From positions 29,777,848 to 29,841,847 of the forward strand of contig NC_079512.1 of the NCBI RefSeq assembly GCF_000801105.2: a stretch of DNA of 64,000 bases, given 5' to 3'. Positions 31,430 through 44,002 of this stretch are shown one piece after another; position 1 is the first letter of the stretch; each line of letters begins with the position of its first letter. Source of the stretch: Raphanus sativus (taxonomy: Eukaryota; Streptophyta; Magnoliopsida; Brassicales; Brassicaceae). Under the pieces are notes generated by a model that saw only the letters and a program-made list of their open reading frames with translations, did no database searches and was not told the origin of the DNA. The translations under genes were made by a program, and so were the position numbers.

Positions 31430-32558
31430 GACCTCTCTATTTCCTGAGACACTTATATTTATACTGTGACTATATGTAGAGAGATGAGATCAAAGAGGAA
31501 TATAGTTTTGAAATGTTTCAAGTGTAAGTGTAAGAGAAGAGAAGAGGGAAGGAGTATTTGTAGTGAGAAGAAAGTTAATGGAGAGAGTAAAGAGAGTAAG
31601 ACAAGCATTGAATGCAGGTGGTGGGGGTCCTTCATCACCATAACATGCTCTTGTTCCTCTCTTGTTCTTTTACCATCTCTCTTGTCCATTTTTCAAACAC
31701 AGTGTGTCTTGATCGGCCAAACCTTTTTGTCTACTTGAAAGTCTTCGTATGGGGTCAATCTCCCTCATTTTTCAATCTTCTATTACCAAACCTTATACTT
31801 ACCCCATCATTGTTGTATCAACGGCAGTTTATTTAGATATATGTAGCATATAACACAGTAGTTTGACGTAAAATTCCTAAGTCCTACACTCCTACTCGAT
31901 GACACTCATCTTCTTATTATCATGACACTATTAGCCATACATTGAGATGATAGCATCCACATCTATTTCAGTTAACAGATACTCAGTATCAGATGTCTTT
32001 TGGACAACACACTCTTTAGATATGAATCCTTTGGTCGAGTAATTATCTTTTCCTAAGGACACAACCGCGTGTCTAATGTTCCACATGACTGGTTGGAAAT
32101 TAATGTCTCGAATGAGAGAATCTTTGAGGATCGTTCATAAATAGATAAACCGATTGACAAATAAACATGAAGAAGCAAAAAAATCAACATGGAAAGAGTA
32201 AAAGTTAGTAGAACAAGGCAACATGGTCCGACCGTCTCCGTCAACGACAATGTGGGACCTTTTGTACCATAAACGTCCATTGCTGTTCTATACAGTTGGG
32301 CTTGTTAGACTTTTTTTGGCCTCCGTAACTTCTATGGCACATCACGGCATCATGTTATGTCGGCTTATCGAGTGAAAGTCGATCAAAAACACAATCAAGT
32401 CGTGAGAAAGTAGGTTTCGAGATTTTATATACATTATTTTTATGTTCTCTGTACACATTAAGTTCTTGGAAAAGTAGTGCATATAACTAATAAGAAGATA
32501 TGAAATACTCGGCGATATAATAAGTAAAAGAGAAACGAAATATCCAGCAAGAGATCTT
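31430..32558. other. Intergenic between RGF and ATG8 genes
   Basis: The 5' side of the RGF gene and the 3' side of ATG8. Short ORFs on both strands show no conserved features. I see no repeat or RNA gene. Confidence 0.5.
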
Positions 32559-33420
<862 letters not shown>

Positions 33421-34290
33421 TCTTTCCACTCCCTACATATATACATTAACAACCCCCAATCAGACAACCTTCAAAACTTACAAGTCTTACATACGCATCA
33501 AACCGAGACAGCGGTACAAAACAGCAGATTTTTTAATCTGTCTACCACTCGATCATGTCTTAAATCCCAAAGAAAAGAAGCAAATTTTCAGAAACCCCTC
33601 TTTTTTTTTTTTGTCACAAGACATAGAGACTCTCCTTAAAGCCTAAATCGATTGATCAACTTAGAAACATAATCTAAAACAAAGTAGAAGATCGCAATAA
33701 GGTAAAAGAAGCTCCCATGATCGAACCTGTTGTAAGAGACAGACACGAAGCCTTCCTGCGGATCAGACACACTTTCCTAGAGCTCAACACAATTTAACAA
33801 ACAGAATATCCTAGAAAAACGCAAATTAAGCAACCTACTAAAATTCTGCTAACCATTTTAAAAAATTACGATAAGGATAAAAGATTGTATACAGATGGAG
33901 CACGATAATATCTAAACATCTCAGCTAACGTGGGACGCTTCGAATAGAATCTGACGGTACATGTTCGTTAATATTTAGAGGCTTAATCGTAACCATCCAT
34001 ATTAATGACAAGTGTCCGAGGAAGCTACTGCACCTAAACATTGCCTCGAAGAAAAAAGATAAAAAAGACTCGGATATGATGCCGGGATCACGGTTCGTTT
34101 TATGACGTATTTACCCCTAACATGCCGGTTTAGTTAGATTTGGGCCCATTATGGGCCTTACAAATAAATATTGAAGGGGCCGGGCCATTAAAGTATCCGT
34201 ATACAAGTAAGTCCAAATAGAACACTACCACACCCGTATTTTGACCTGAAACTTCTCTCGCCGGTGTGGTAGTAGAGCGAGAGCGAAGGG
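33421..34290. promoter_or_regulatory. Divergent intergenic region between ATG8 and the microprotein gene
   Basis: Contains the 5' UTRs and promoters of two genes transcribed away from each other. Near 34100-34190 the sequence holds gggccc and ggccttac motifs (site II-like elements, common upstream of plant housekeeping genes). No ORF was recognised. Confidence 0.45.
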
Positions 34291-34461
34291 ATGGGGATAA
34301 TGAAGAGCTGCGTCGTGTTCGTGATGGGAACGGCTTATGGGGTATACGTGGCGCAGAATTACGACGTTCCCGATATAAAGAAGCTGACAAACACAGTTCT
34401 CGTCATCATCGAGCATATCGAAAAGAATCATCGCAAACCCAAGAAGGACGATGTCGTTTGA
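34291..34461 (+). CDS. STMP1/DUF4535-like mitochondrial microprotein (56 aa)
   Basis: An intact 56-residue ORF starting MGIMKSCVVFVMGTAYGVY. A single membrane segment (residues about 5-22) is followed by AQNYDVPDI and a Lys-rich amphipathic tail ending HRKPKKDDVV. The layout and the Y-x-AQNYD-x-P core match the short transmembrane mitochondrial protein 1 family (DUF4535), known in animals as a small inner-membrane respiratory-chain factor; the plant role is not established. A second in-frame ATG follows at codon 4. It is short enough for automated annotation to miss. It sits divergently from ATG8. Confidence 0.82.
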   Translation: MGIMKSCVVFVMGTAYGVYVAQNYDVPDIKKLTNTVLVIIEHIEKNHRKPKKDDVV

Positions 34462-35690
34462 TTTTGATCTCGGTTTTGCCCATCTCAATTTGTTTCCTTT
34501 TCTCTTTTTTGGTACTATTTCATAAATTATTAACCCCTTTTGATCGGGATTTTACTGTATAATTTAGGGATTATTATTTGGTTTGATTTGAAAATTGAAG
34601 AGTATGTATACAGAAGAGAGAATTGAGATTTCACTGTGGCAAAGCTTCAGACCAATTGAGTTTTTTTTTCAAAATTTCTTATTTAAGTTCTGTTTATGGT
34701 CAGTGCAAATCCTAGATAGGCAATAATTAGATCAATTCAAAAATTAGTCGAAGGAGTTTTGTGCTCTCTGCTTCTTTTCAACGATTTTCTCTGAGCATTA
34801 TCTGTCACACTTGCCTCGCTTGGAGTTGTTTGCAATTTGTGAGTGTTGAATGTGACTTTAAGTCCATTGTAGAGACAAGCCTTGGTGGTGTGGACAAATA
34901 TATACTTGGAATTCTTTAGCTTTCTTCATCCGTGATTGATGTCTTTCTTTGAATCCACGCAAGTCTTATGTTTCTCTTTAGGGGAGTTTTCAGTTACCAC
35001 TTATATTATGGACTTTTCGACTGCATCTCTCATATTTCCCAACATTTTAATTTGAGATCACTGGCTAAATGCTTCTTCTTTGAGGAAGAAGCAATTCAGA
35101 TGGCAGAATATAATACAAATGTACCTCTTCTTCTGAAAACATCTATCGGATGGTTTCATTTGCTTTGTAGATCAGATAGAGTCCACATGAGCAAGAGATC
35201 CAAGTGAAACCCTCCAATTCTCTAATAAGCTTATGCCTTTTTTGACAAAACTCTCTTCTTCTTAATCGAAGTCCACCAAAATTATTACTCATAAACAGTC
35301 TGGAACTATCATATATGCTGCGAAGACCATCTGTAAAAAGAAGCATTCCGAGGATTTTGACTCAAATTCCCAATTTATATTGACCGTGACTAAACCAAAC
35401 TTTAACTTGTACTATATTTCTGACTAAGCTTCCAATTTATTTTCCCAACTGCACTTACCTCCAAAATTTATACTCTCATCCCGTTTTAAACCAACTTAGT
35501 GAATGTTTTGTATTTTATGAACTTAAGTTTTTACCTTCTTTTCAAAAGAATCGTGTTCATAAAATGCCATGCCAGAACATTAGCTACACGTTACACATAA
35601 CATGCAGACGCGGAGGACTGTTTTTGTTCGTCACTTGTCACGCCCTTCAAACACCTAATAGCTTCTCTCTCACAGCACACACATAGAATC
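34462..35690. other. 3' region of microprotein gene and intergenic DNA
   Basis: No conserved ORF. It may contain 3' UTR sequence of the microprotein gene (T-rich to about 34700). The remainder shows no repeat, TE end or RNA gene that I recognise. Confidence 0.4.
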
Positions 35691-35699
35691 ACATGCTTG

Positions 35700-35758
35700 C
35701 ATGCATTGTTTGTTACACGTGATCGCCATGCAATATCTCCTTTCTCACCTATAAATTA
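35700..35758 (+). promoter_or_regulatory. Napin promoter: RY motifs, G-box/ABRE, TATA
   Basis: RY elements CATGCA at 35700-35705 and 35727-35732 flank CACGTG (35716-35721, within acacgtga). A TATA box ctataaatta lies at 35749-35758, about 72 nt before the start. RY plus ABRE is the known seed-specific arrangement of napin promoters, bound by ABI3/FUS3 and bZIP factors. Confidence 0.85.
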
Positions 35759-35829
35759 ACTCATCCGCTTCACTCTTTACTCAAACCAAAACTCATCAAT
35801 ACAAGCAAGGTTGAAAAAAACATACTCAA

Positions 35830-36357
35830 ATGGCGAACAAGCTCTTCCTCGTCTCGGCCACTCTCGCCTTCTTCTTCCTTCTCACCAACGCCTCCATCTA
35901 CAGGACGGTCGTCGAGTTCGACGAAGACGATGCCACGAACCCAGCCGGCCCATTTAGGATTCCAAGATGCAGGAAGGAGTTTCAGCAAGCACAACACCTG
36001 AGAGCTTGCCAGCAATGGCTCCACAAGCAAGCAATGCAGGTCCGTGGTGGTCCTAGCTTGGCCCTCGATGGTGAGTTTGACTTTGAAGATGACATGGAGA
36101 ACCCCCAGAGACCGCCTCTACTCCAGCAGTGCTGTAACGAGCTCCACCAGGAAGAGCCACTTTGCGTTTGCCCAACCTTGAAGGGAGCATCCAAAGCGGT
36201 TAAACAGCAAATCCAACAACAACAGGGACAGCAGCAAGCACATCAGCGAATGGTTAGCCGTATCTACCAGACCGCTACCCACTTACCTAGAGTTTGCAAC
36301 ATCCCCCAAGTTAGCGTTTGTCCCTTCCAGAAGACCATGCCTGGTCCCTACTACTAG
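35830..36357 (+). CDS. Napin-type 2S albumin seed storage protein precursor
   Basis: 175 residues in one exon. The signal peptide is about 1-21. A propeptide rich in Glu and Asp follows, then the small chain (from about [10 protein letters not shown] with LRACQQW), a cleaved linker with [10 protein letters not shown], and the large chain (QQCCNEL, LCVCPTL, a Gln-rich stretch, RVCNI and VSVCPF) ending PGPYY. All eight cysteines in the C...C/CC/CxC/C/C pattern are present, so the two-chain disulfide fold is intact. It is stored in seed protein vacuoles. Polyadenylation-like aataaaag follows at about 36493. Napin does not belong to the Arabidopsis gene order I recall for this block, so it may be a Brassica-specific relocation or duplication. 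Confidence 0.96.
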   Translation: MANKLFLVSATLAFFFLLTNASIYRTVVEFDEDDATNPAGPFRIPRCRKEFQQAQHLRACQQWLHKQAMQVRGGPSLALDGEFDFEDDMENPQRPPLLQQCCNELHQEEPLCVCPTLKGASKAVKQQIQQQQGQQQAHQRMVSRIYQTATHLPRVCNIPQVSVCPFQKTMPGPYY

Positions 36358-37640
36358 ATCCCAAACGAAACCCTCGAATGTATGAGTGTGGTTTGTCCAT
36401 ACATGTCAACATCACACCTCATTGCGTGTTTCCTAATATGTAAGGTTTTATCTAGGATGTTTGAGGCTAATGTAAAAATTAGCACTACTCCATAATAAAA
36501 GAGAGTCTCTTAATGTTTAATTTACTCGTACATAGGCTTCTAACGGCAAGCCAAACATCGTTCAAACTGCTCTATGACCGTTTTCCCTCCATCAGTTACA
36601 ATAGATTTTAAATTGCTTTTATTCTCGGCATCGGCGTGGAGAATTAATTAGCGGTGTGTCTCTATATTGACGACTACAAATTTGCAACTAGTTCTAGCTT
36701 GTTTTCAACTATTAGAAGAGCATTTTACATGAACTCAACGTGTTAATTAATTAGCTCTTTGTTATCCACAAGAAATAACACATGCATGATCAAGAGGAAG
36801 AGACATGGACAAAGTAAAATTTACATTGACAACGGTTTCTTTTTCTCCTCTCTTCTTCCCTATCTTCATATATTGTCTACGCTCTCGAGCTACACGCCTA
36901 CACCTCTCTCTCCCTTTTACCCAAGTACCAAATTTTTCTGCTAGTCACCAACGTACTAATCCATCGCTAGAGCTACATAAAACCCAACCAAGTTTCTCTC
37001 TACAAATCCACAGCCACCACATCAGCCGCCATTATCCCTTTGTTTGCTAGAGCTACATAGCAGACAAGTCCCTTAATTTGTCTGAGATGCAAATGGTTAC
37101 ACAATAAAAGGAATCTTTGGGTGAATTTGACACTTCATCAAATGGTTATCATTTAAAATTAAAAAAAAAACATTTGCAAATAATTCAATTAACTCTCTGT
37201 TAAAAAAAAACTAAATTTGTTAAGATTGATGTTTTTGTTATAAATGGTAACCTTCTGGTGTAATGCCTCAATTGATGTTTTTATTTTGATGAAGTAGTGC
37301 ACGTTTGATAAAAAAAACTGTTATTATTAAAGCAGTAGACACGAGTAATGAAATTGAGTGTAGTTGATTTGTTTAGTCTCTCATTTTTCGATTTATTGGT
37401 ACGGTTTTAGCTCTACTTTGTTGAACTACATTGCAACCAAGCACTCTTGAGGAGTGAGGGCATCAAATCGGTTACGGATCAGGACTGGATAAGCTGTCCT
37501 AGAAAAAGACAAGATTGCTTTTTCTTTTGCTTGTGTACTGGTCTCTGCTCCAGCTGGTTTGTCGTGAGTAAGCAAAGGAGAAGAAGACCGTTGAAACTGA
37601 TTCTGATTTGAAATCGGATTGGGCTTCTTTGACTTGTTGA
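36358..37640. other. Intergenic; fragment of unknown reading frame near the end
   Basis: The napin 3' region, then AT-rich DNA. On the minus strand (about 37426-37650) a frame ending ILSFSRTAYPVLIRNRFDALTPQ reads like part of a real protein but has no recognisable family here. The frame upstream is low in complexity (T-runs). No complete gene was seen. Confidence 0.35.
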
Positions 37641-37649
37641 GGCCCATCA

Positions 37650-39349
37650 TTTTCAGACTTTGTTGGGCTTTCGCTAATATTAGACTCTTTTTTGAGTAAT
37701 GAAATTGAGTGTTGATTTGTTTTTTTTTTTTTTTCTGAAACACGAGTGTTTTTTTTTTTTTTTTTTTTAAAAAAAATAACAAATCAACACTCGTGTGTGT
37801 TGAAACACGAGTGTTGATTTGTTTAGTCTCTCGTTTTTTCGATTTATTACTGTTTTTGCTCTATCTTTGTTGAACTATATTGCATCCAAGCACTCTTGAG
37901 GAATGAAATTGTGTGTTGATAAAACATTACTCTTGCATAAAGGGAATGACTTTAGAAAAAAAAACCAGTTGTGAACATATCCAAAAGTCCATAAAATAAA
38001 ACGACATAATCCTCAGACATGACTGGGGTCCACCTCCGCGGGAGACAAATTATTTCAAACGCAAACGTGTTTTTCGATTCACATCAAACGGGCGGGATGA
38101 GAAGGCGAATGACACCGTTCTTGATGATAGTTTTGATTCGACGGCTAGGAATGTCAACAGGAGCAGAGAGCATAGCCACGTCACCAGAGTAGAACCGACC
38201 ATCAGAGTCATGGCCAACGGCAGGAGCTTGACCAGTCACCTTGACTCTCCCGCTCGAGACGGAGACGTTGAAGTTGTCTTTGGGAACACCAGGCATGTCT
38301 AAACGCACGTATAAGCCGCCGTTCTGGAGCTGCTTTGACTCATAGGCCATAGTCGATCCTTCACACACATTCGGGTGAGGCATCAACACCGGACCCGATA
38401 AATCCGGGTCTGCTCGTCCACACATATAGCAAATTACCACAATGACAAATTAATAAACTAAACATAGTACTGAATCATAGTGGTTAATTTAGTAGAGGAT
38501 GAGAAGTAAACACGTACGATAGGGATCCATGTTATAGTGACGCCTATGAGGACCTCCACGGGGATCTGTGACCACACATAGAGAGAGTAATGTAAACATT
38601 TACAAATTGTTAAAAAAAAAAAATTCAAAAGAAAATAAAAGTAAAAAAAATTACCATCGCTTTTGAAACGTAGGCCACCGAGAAACGCTGACCAACAAAA
38701 AAAAAACGCAATTTTCGTTTTTTGTTTCAATTGTAAGATATAAATAAAAGTAAAACGTATAATAAACCAAAATAGATAATTAATGGTTACCGGTGCAGGA
38801 AGGGAGTTGTGGATTGACGATGTTAGTCTTAGAGAGGTGAAGCCTGATAACACCGTCGGCCATTTGGTAGGTGAAGCCAGAGATCTCGCAGCATCCGCAT
38901 ACGATTCCGGTCATGGTGAGGTACTTCCGGTGAGAGGAGTCGTGTTTATGGACCTTGGGTACGTGTGCGCGGACACTCACAAACTTCTTGGAGGGATCAA
39001 GAGCAACAGTAACGGCATCTTCTGGAACGCCGGGAAAATCCATTCTCACGAACATGATGTTGTCGTTCTCAAGCATCTTGTACTCATGAAACCCTTTTGG
39101 GCCATTCGTGAGAAACTCGTTGCTGATTGCGTAAAACCCTTCTGCTATACATCACCCACAGAAAAAAAAAAACTATCAGAGAAAATATCATCTCAGTAAA
39201 CGAGAGAAACTCGATGAGATTTGAGTTTCTTATTGGTCCAGAAGGAGTTTACCGGGAGACTGAGGGACGGCAGGAAGAGGAACGACGGCCATGATTCAAC
39301 AGATGGAGATTTTTAGCTACTTGATATTAGGGTTTCTTCTCTCACTTTA

Positions 39350-39386
<37 letters not shown>

Positions 39387-39930
39387 GACTGATCTTTATG
39401 GGAGGAAAAGAAGATATTGTCAGCTGAAAACGACAAAAACTGCTAGAGAGGGGGCACGTGTCCACTTCTTATTTGTGAAACAATGCTCCTTGCGTTTATT
39501 AGTAATTGTGAAATTATACACGTACGGTTAATTATGTCTATATGACTATGTCATAACGATTAATAATTTGAATAATAATATAATTCATATATATATATAT
39601 ATATATCAATCGACAATACAGAATTTAAGATATGATAAAATAAGTCTGGAGTTTAATATAAACTTGAGATTAAGGGATGGGACCAATGTTCAAGACCGGC
39701 ATGGTTAGGCAGCTGAGTATTTTCCTGATTCTAATTAGGATTTTAGAGAGGTTTTTCCTTTTTGAGATCTCTCTCTATCTTTCTCTTTCTCTAGGGTTTT
39801 AGAGAGGTTTTTGAAACGGTATGGGGAGGTTGTCAGGTGAAAGTGACAACCAATCCCTCTTACGACACGTGTTTACTTTACATTTGTGAATGCGATCTGT
39901 ATTATAGTACTAGGATGCGTGTTCACTTTT
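37650..39930. repeat. HSP20 tandem duplication, first unit
   Basis: Sequence from attttcagactttgttgggctt through HSP20-like gene 1 to gatgcgtgttcactt is repeated at about 41985-46665. The second unit has an extra transposon complex. The PRL1-like retrocopy lies between the two units. Confidence 0.8.
38084..39292 (-). pseudogene. HSP20-like double alpha-crystallin gene 1, frameshifted
   Basis: Minus-strand exons 39292-39253, 39142-38791, 38687-38655, 38565-38518 and 38412-38084, with GT-AG junctions. Exon 2 carries a first alpha-crystallin-like domain (MFVRMDFPGVPEDAVTV to GVIRLHLSKTN). Exon 5 carries a second (LYVRLDMPGVPKDNFNVSV to GVIRLLIPPV). Such genes are clustered in the corresponding Arabidopsis block. 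Exon 2 is 352 nt where phase requires 351: one extra T (A on the coding strand) near 39120-39122 relative to gene 2. As written the frame breaks after about residue 20. An internal start at 39076 could still give the two domains. The gene may be a recent pseudogene, or the base an error. Confidence 0.7.
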
Positions 39931-39939
39931 GCCATAAAT

Positions 39940-40462
39940 TTTCAGTGACAAAAATATCATCTTTCTTATCATTTACCACTGATATATATATACGTATTAG
40001 TTGTGTGTTATTGGGCCAAATCCTATTAAGCCCAACTCCAATTCCCAGCATGAAGTCTTGCAACAAAAGCGATACTTTCCATTTACGAGTTAATGTCGGT
40101 TAATGAATTTTACATTAACAATATATAAAAGGAAAAAGCTATAACGTGATAAGTAGTATAAATTGAAGAGAGGGTCAAGGCTTTTAGGATCATCCCAGAG
40201 AGAGCAAGAGCACAAGAGAGAGAGAGAGATAACAAGAGATTAAGCAGTTAGGAGTATTAGGGTTTTGTATTAATCATTGGCTTGTAATCTCTATTGTTGT
40301 TCTTGAGAAACAATTTTCTTTGAGTGCATAAGGGAAAAGAGCTTTTGATATTGATTTCTATCTGTGTTTAAGCACTAGGCAAAGGTCTAAATCGTAGCAT
40401 TAGTTTTTATTTGTTTCTACCATACCTCTCGCTCTCTCTGTAAACCCTAACCGCAAGAAACG
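39940..40462 (+). promoter_or_regulatory. Upstream region of the PRL1-like retrocopy
   Basis: Contains TGTTATTGGGCC at about 40006, CT/GA-rich leader (cacaagagagagag) and cttgtaatctctattgttgttcttgagaaac. The last resembles the R/U5 part of plant LTRs as much as a gene leader. No matching second LTR or flanking duplication was found. It may provide the promoter of the retrocopy. Confidence 0.3.
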
Positions 40463-41818
40463 ATGCCGGGTCCAACGAAGGAGTTGGAATCAATAGAAAC
40501 ACAGTCGCTGAGCATCAAATCCCAGAAACGAGCAGCACTTGATCTCTTCTCCCCCGTCAACGGCCAATTCCCTCCTCCTCCTGATGCCGAAGCCAAGAAG
40601 ATTCGTCTCAGCCATAAGATGAAGGTTGCTTTTGGAGGTGTGGAGCCTGTTGTGAGTCACCCTCCACGTCAACCTGAGCAGAACGGAACCTCAAGTGCCC
40701 TTGTCGTTGGTCCAACGTTTCAGCCAAAGGGGTTGAACAGTATTGTTACGTCAGGCAAAAGCACCACCACCATTATCCCTCCAACCTCGTATGAAAGAAA
40801 CTTTTCAACTTCTGCATTAATGGAGAGAACGCCTCGCCCCGAGTGGCATGCGCCATGGAAGAATTACAGGGTCATTCAGGGTCACTTGGGTTGGGTCAGA
40901 TCCGTGGCCTTTGACCCGAGTAACAAATGGTTTTTTACCGGTTCAGCGGATCGTACCATCAAGATGTGGGATGTAGCAACCGGAGCTCTGAAGCTAACAC
41001 TTACCGGTCACATCGAGCAAGTGCGAGGCCTCGCTGTAAGCAACCGACATAGATACATGTTCTCAGCTGGTGATGACAAGCAAGTCAAATGCTGGGACCT
41101 CGAGCAGAACAAGGTCATCCGGTCTTATCATGGTCACTTGAGCGGAGTCTATTGCTTAGCTCTTCACCCCACTTTGGACTATTTATTTACCGGAGGGCGT
41201 GACTCTGTCTGCAGGGTGTGGGATATTCGAAGCAAGACGCAACTTTATGCACTCACACATGAGAGCACTGTTTGTTCCGTCTTCACTCGTCCAACAGACC
41301 CACTAGTTGTGACTGGATCACATGACACTACTATTAAACTCTGGGACCTTCGGTATGCCAAACCAATGACGACTCTGACGCATCATAAGAAATCCGTCAG
41401 AGCAATGACCCTTCATCCTAGAGAGAATGCATTTGCTTCTGCGTCTGCTGACAACACCAAAAAGTTTAGCCTTCCAAAGGGAGAGTTTCGCCACAACATG
41501 CTTTCGCAGCAGAACACCATAGTTAACGCAATGGCTGTGAACCAGGATGGTGTATTGGTCACTGGAGGTGATAATGGAAGTTTATGGTTCCGGGACTGGA
41601 AGAGTGGCCACTGTTTCCAACAGGCGCAAACTATTGCACAGCCTGGTTCGCTGGAGAGTGAAGCGGGTATATACGCAGCGTGTTATGATCAGACAGGTTC
41701 GAGATTGGTAACATGTGAGGCGGACAAGACTATAAAGATGTGGAGAGAAGATAAGAATGCAACTCCAGAAACTCACCCTGTCAATTTCAAACCACCCAGG
41801 GACATTAGGCGCTTCTGA
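40463..41818 (+). CDS. PRL1-like WD40 spliceosome (NTC) protein, intronless retrocopy
   Basis: 451 residues in one uninterrupted frame. A conserved N-terminal block ([32 protein letters not shown]) is followed by [20 protein letters not shown] and seven WD40 repeats (about 140-430), ending [19 protein letters not shown]1 is a subunit of the Prp19/NineTeen complex and also a substrate receptor for CUL4-DDB1. As I recall, Arabidopsis PRL1 has many introns and is about 486 residues. The lack of introns here points to retroposition. There are small in-frame losses before the WEW block and near repeat 4, but no stop or frameshift, so it may be expressed. It lies between the two duplicated HSP20 units. 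Confidence 0.9.
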   Translation: MPGPTKELESIETQSLSIKSQKRAALDLFSPVNGQFPPPPDAEAKKIRLSHKMKVAFGGVEPVVSHPPRQPEQNGTSSALVVGPTFQPKGLNSIVTSGKSTTTIIPPTSYERNFSTSALMERTPRPEWHAPWKNYRVIQGHLGWVRSVAFDPSNKWFFTGSADRTIKMWDVATGALKLTLTGHIEQVRGLAVSNRHRYMFSAGDDKQVKCWDLEQNKVIRSYHGHLSGVYCLALHPTLDYLFTGGRDSVCRVWDIRSKTQLYALTHESTVCSVFTRPTDPLVVTGSHDTTIKLWDLRYAKPMTTLTHHKKSVRAMTLHPRENAFASASADNTKKFSLPKGEFRHNMLSQQNTIVNAMAVNQDGVLVTGGDNGSLWFRDWKSGHCFQQAQTIAQPGSLESEAGIYAACYDQTGSRLVTCEADKTIKMWREDKNATPETHPVNFKPPRDIRRF

Positions 41819-42334
41819 TAAGTGATAATTAAGCTGATCACCTCTTTACTATTTTTTGTATCTCAAAAGCTATATTGTTGGAGTCTCTCACTATGTCTTC
41901 ATGATTTTGTTTTCTTGTGGAAGATTATAAGGATGTCTTGTTTTTTCTTGGTGAGAACAAGGGCCATGTACTTGAATTTTCAAGCAATCATTTTCAGACT
42001 TCGTTGGGCTTTCCCTAATATATATTATTAGACTCTTCTTTGAGTAATGAAATTGTGTGTTGATTTGTTTAGTCTCTCATTTTTCGATTTAATGGTACGG
42101 TTTTGCTCTAGCATCCAAGCACTCTTGAGGAATGAAATTGAGTGTTGATAAAACATTACTCTTGCATAAAGGGAATGGCTTTAGAAAAAACCAGTTGTGA
42201 ACATATCCAAAAGTGAACATATCCAAAAAGTCCATAAAATAAAACGACATAATCCTCAAAACGACATAATAACTGGGGTCCACCTCCGCGGGAGACAAAT
42301 TATTTCAAACGCAAAATTGTTTTTTTGATTCACA

Positions 42335-43496
42335 TCAAACGGGAGGGATGATAAGGCGAATGATACCGTTCTTGATGATAGTTTTGATCCGACGGCTAGG
42401 AACGTCAACAGGAGCAGAGAGCATAGCCACGTCACCAGAGTAGAACCGAGCATCTGAGTCATGGCTAACGACGGGAGCTTGACCAGTCACCTTGACTCTC
42501 CCGCTCGAGACGGAGACGTTGAAGTTGTCTTTGGGAACACCTGGCATGTCTAAACGCACGTATAAGCCGCCGTTCTGGAGCTGCTTTGACTCATAAGCCA
42601 TTTTCGATCCTTCATGCACAGTCGGGTGTGGCATCAACTCCGGACCCGATAAATCCGGGTCTGCTCTCCACACATATAGCAATTAATTACCACAATGACA
42701 AATTAATAAACCAAACATAGCACTGAATCATAATGGGATTAAATTAGTAGTATTAAAATTTAACACGTACGATAGGGATCCCTGTTATAGTGAAACCTAA
42801 GAGGAACTCCAGGGGAACTGCGACCACACATCGAGAGTAAGGTAAACATTTACAAACTTTTTAAAAAAAAATTCAAAACAAAATTAAATAAAAATTACCA
42901 TCTCTTGCGAGACGTATGCCACTGAGAAACGCTGACAAAAAAAACGCAATTTTCAGTTTTTTTTTATTGTAAGATATAAATAAAAGTAAAACTGTATTAG
43001 ATAATTAATGATTACCGGTGCAGGTAGGGAGTTGTGGATCGACGATGTTAGTCTTAGAGATGTGAAGCCTGAGAACACTGTCGGTCATTTGGTAGGTGAA
43101 GCTGGAGATCTGGCAGCATCCGCATACGAGTCCGGTCATGGTAAAGTACTTCCGGTGGGAGAAGTCGTGTTTATGGACCTTGGGTGCGTGGGCCACGACA
43201 TTCAGAAGCGTCTTGGAGGCATCAAGAGTAACAGTAACGCCATCGTCTGGAACGCCGGGAAAATCCATTCTCACGAACATGATGTCGTTCTCAAGCATCT
43301 TGTACTCCTCAAACCCTTTTGGGCCATTCATGAGAAACTGGTTGTTGATTGCGTAAAACCCTGCTGCTATCAACACAGAAAAAAAAAATGGTCAGAGAAA
43401 TTATTATCTCAGTAAACGAGGAACTGAGTGAGATTTGAGCACTAGAAGGAGTTTACCGGGAGACTGAGGAACGGCAGGAAGAGGAACGGCGGACAT
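42335..43496 (-). pseudogene. HSP20-like double alpha-crystallin gene 2, frameshifted
   Basis: Exons 43496-43457, 43363-43016, 42931-42899, 42817-42771 and 42663-42335, the same plan as gene 1. Exon 2 (348 nt) is in phase and encodes FYAINNQFLMNGPKGF onward, then the first alpha-crystallin-like domain. The small exon 4 is 47 nt where 48 are needed: one G is missing compared with gene 1 (ccctgg against cccgtgg). Exon 5 with the second domain is intact. The product as written would lose the second domain, unless exon 4 is skipped or spliced differently. Gene 1 is broken elsewhere, so neither copy reads through. Confidence 0.65.
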
Positions 43497-43552
43497 GATT
43501 CAACAGATGGAGGTTTTTAGCTACTGGATATTAGGGTTTCTTCTCTCCTTAA

Positions 43553-43752
<200 letters not shown>

Positions 43753-44002
43753 GCTGATCTTTATGGGAGGGAAAGAAGATATTGTCAGCTGAAAACGACA
43801 AAAACTACTAGGGAGGGGGCACGCGTCCACTTCTTATTTGTGAAACAATGCTCCTTGCGTTTATTTTGTAATTGTGAAATTATACTTATTAACCCAGTAG
43901 TAATTATAGTAACAAATTTATATATTCCTCCTACAACCAAACTCATTACTATACACGTACGGTTAATTATGTCTATATGACTATATCATATAACGATTAA
44001 TA

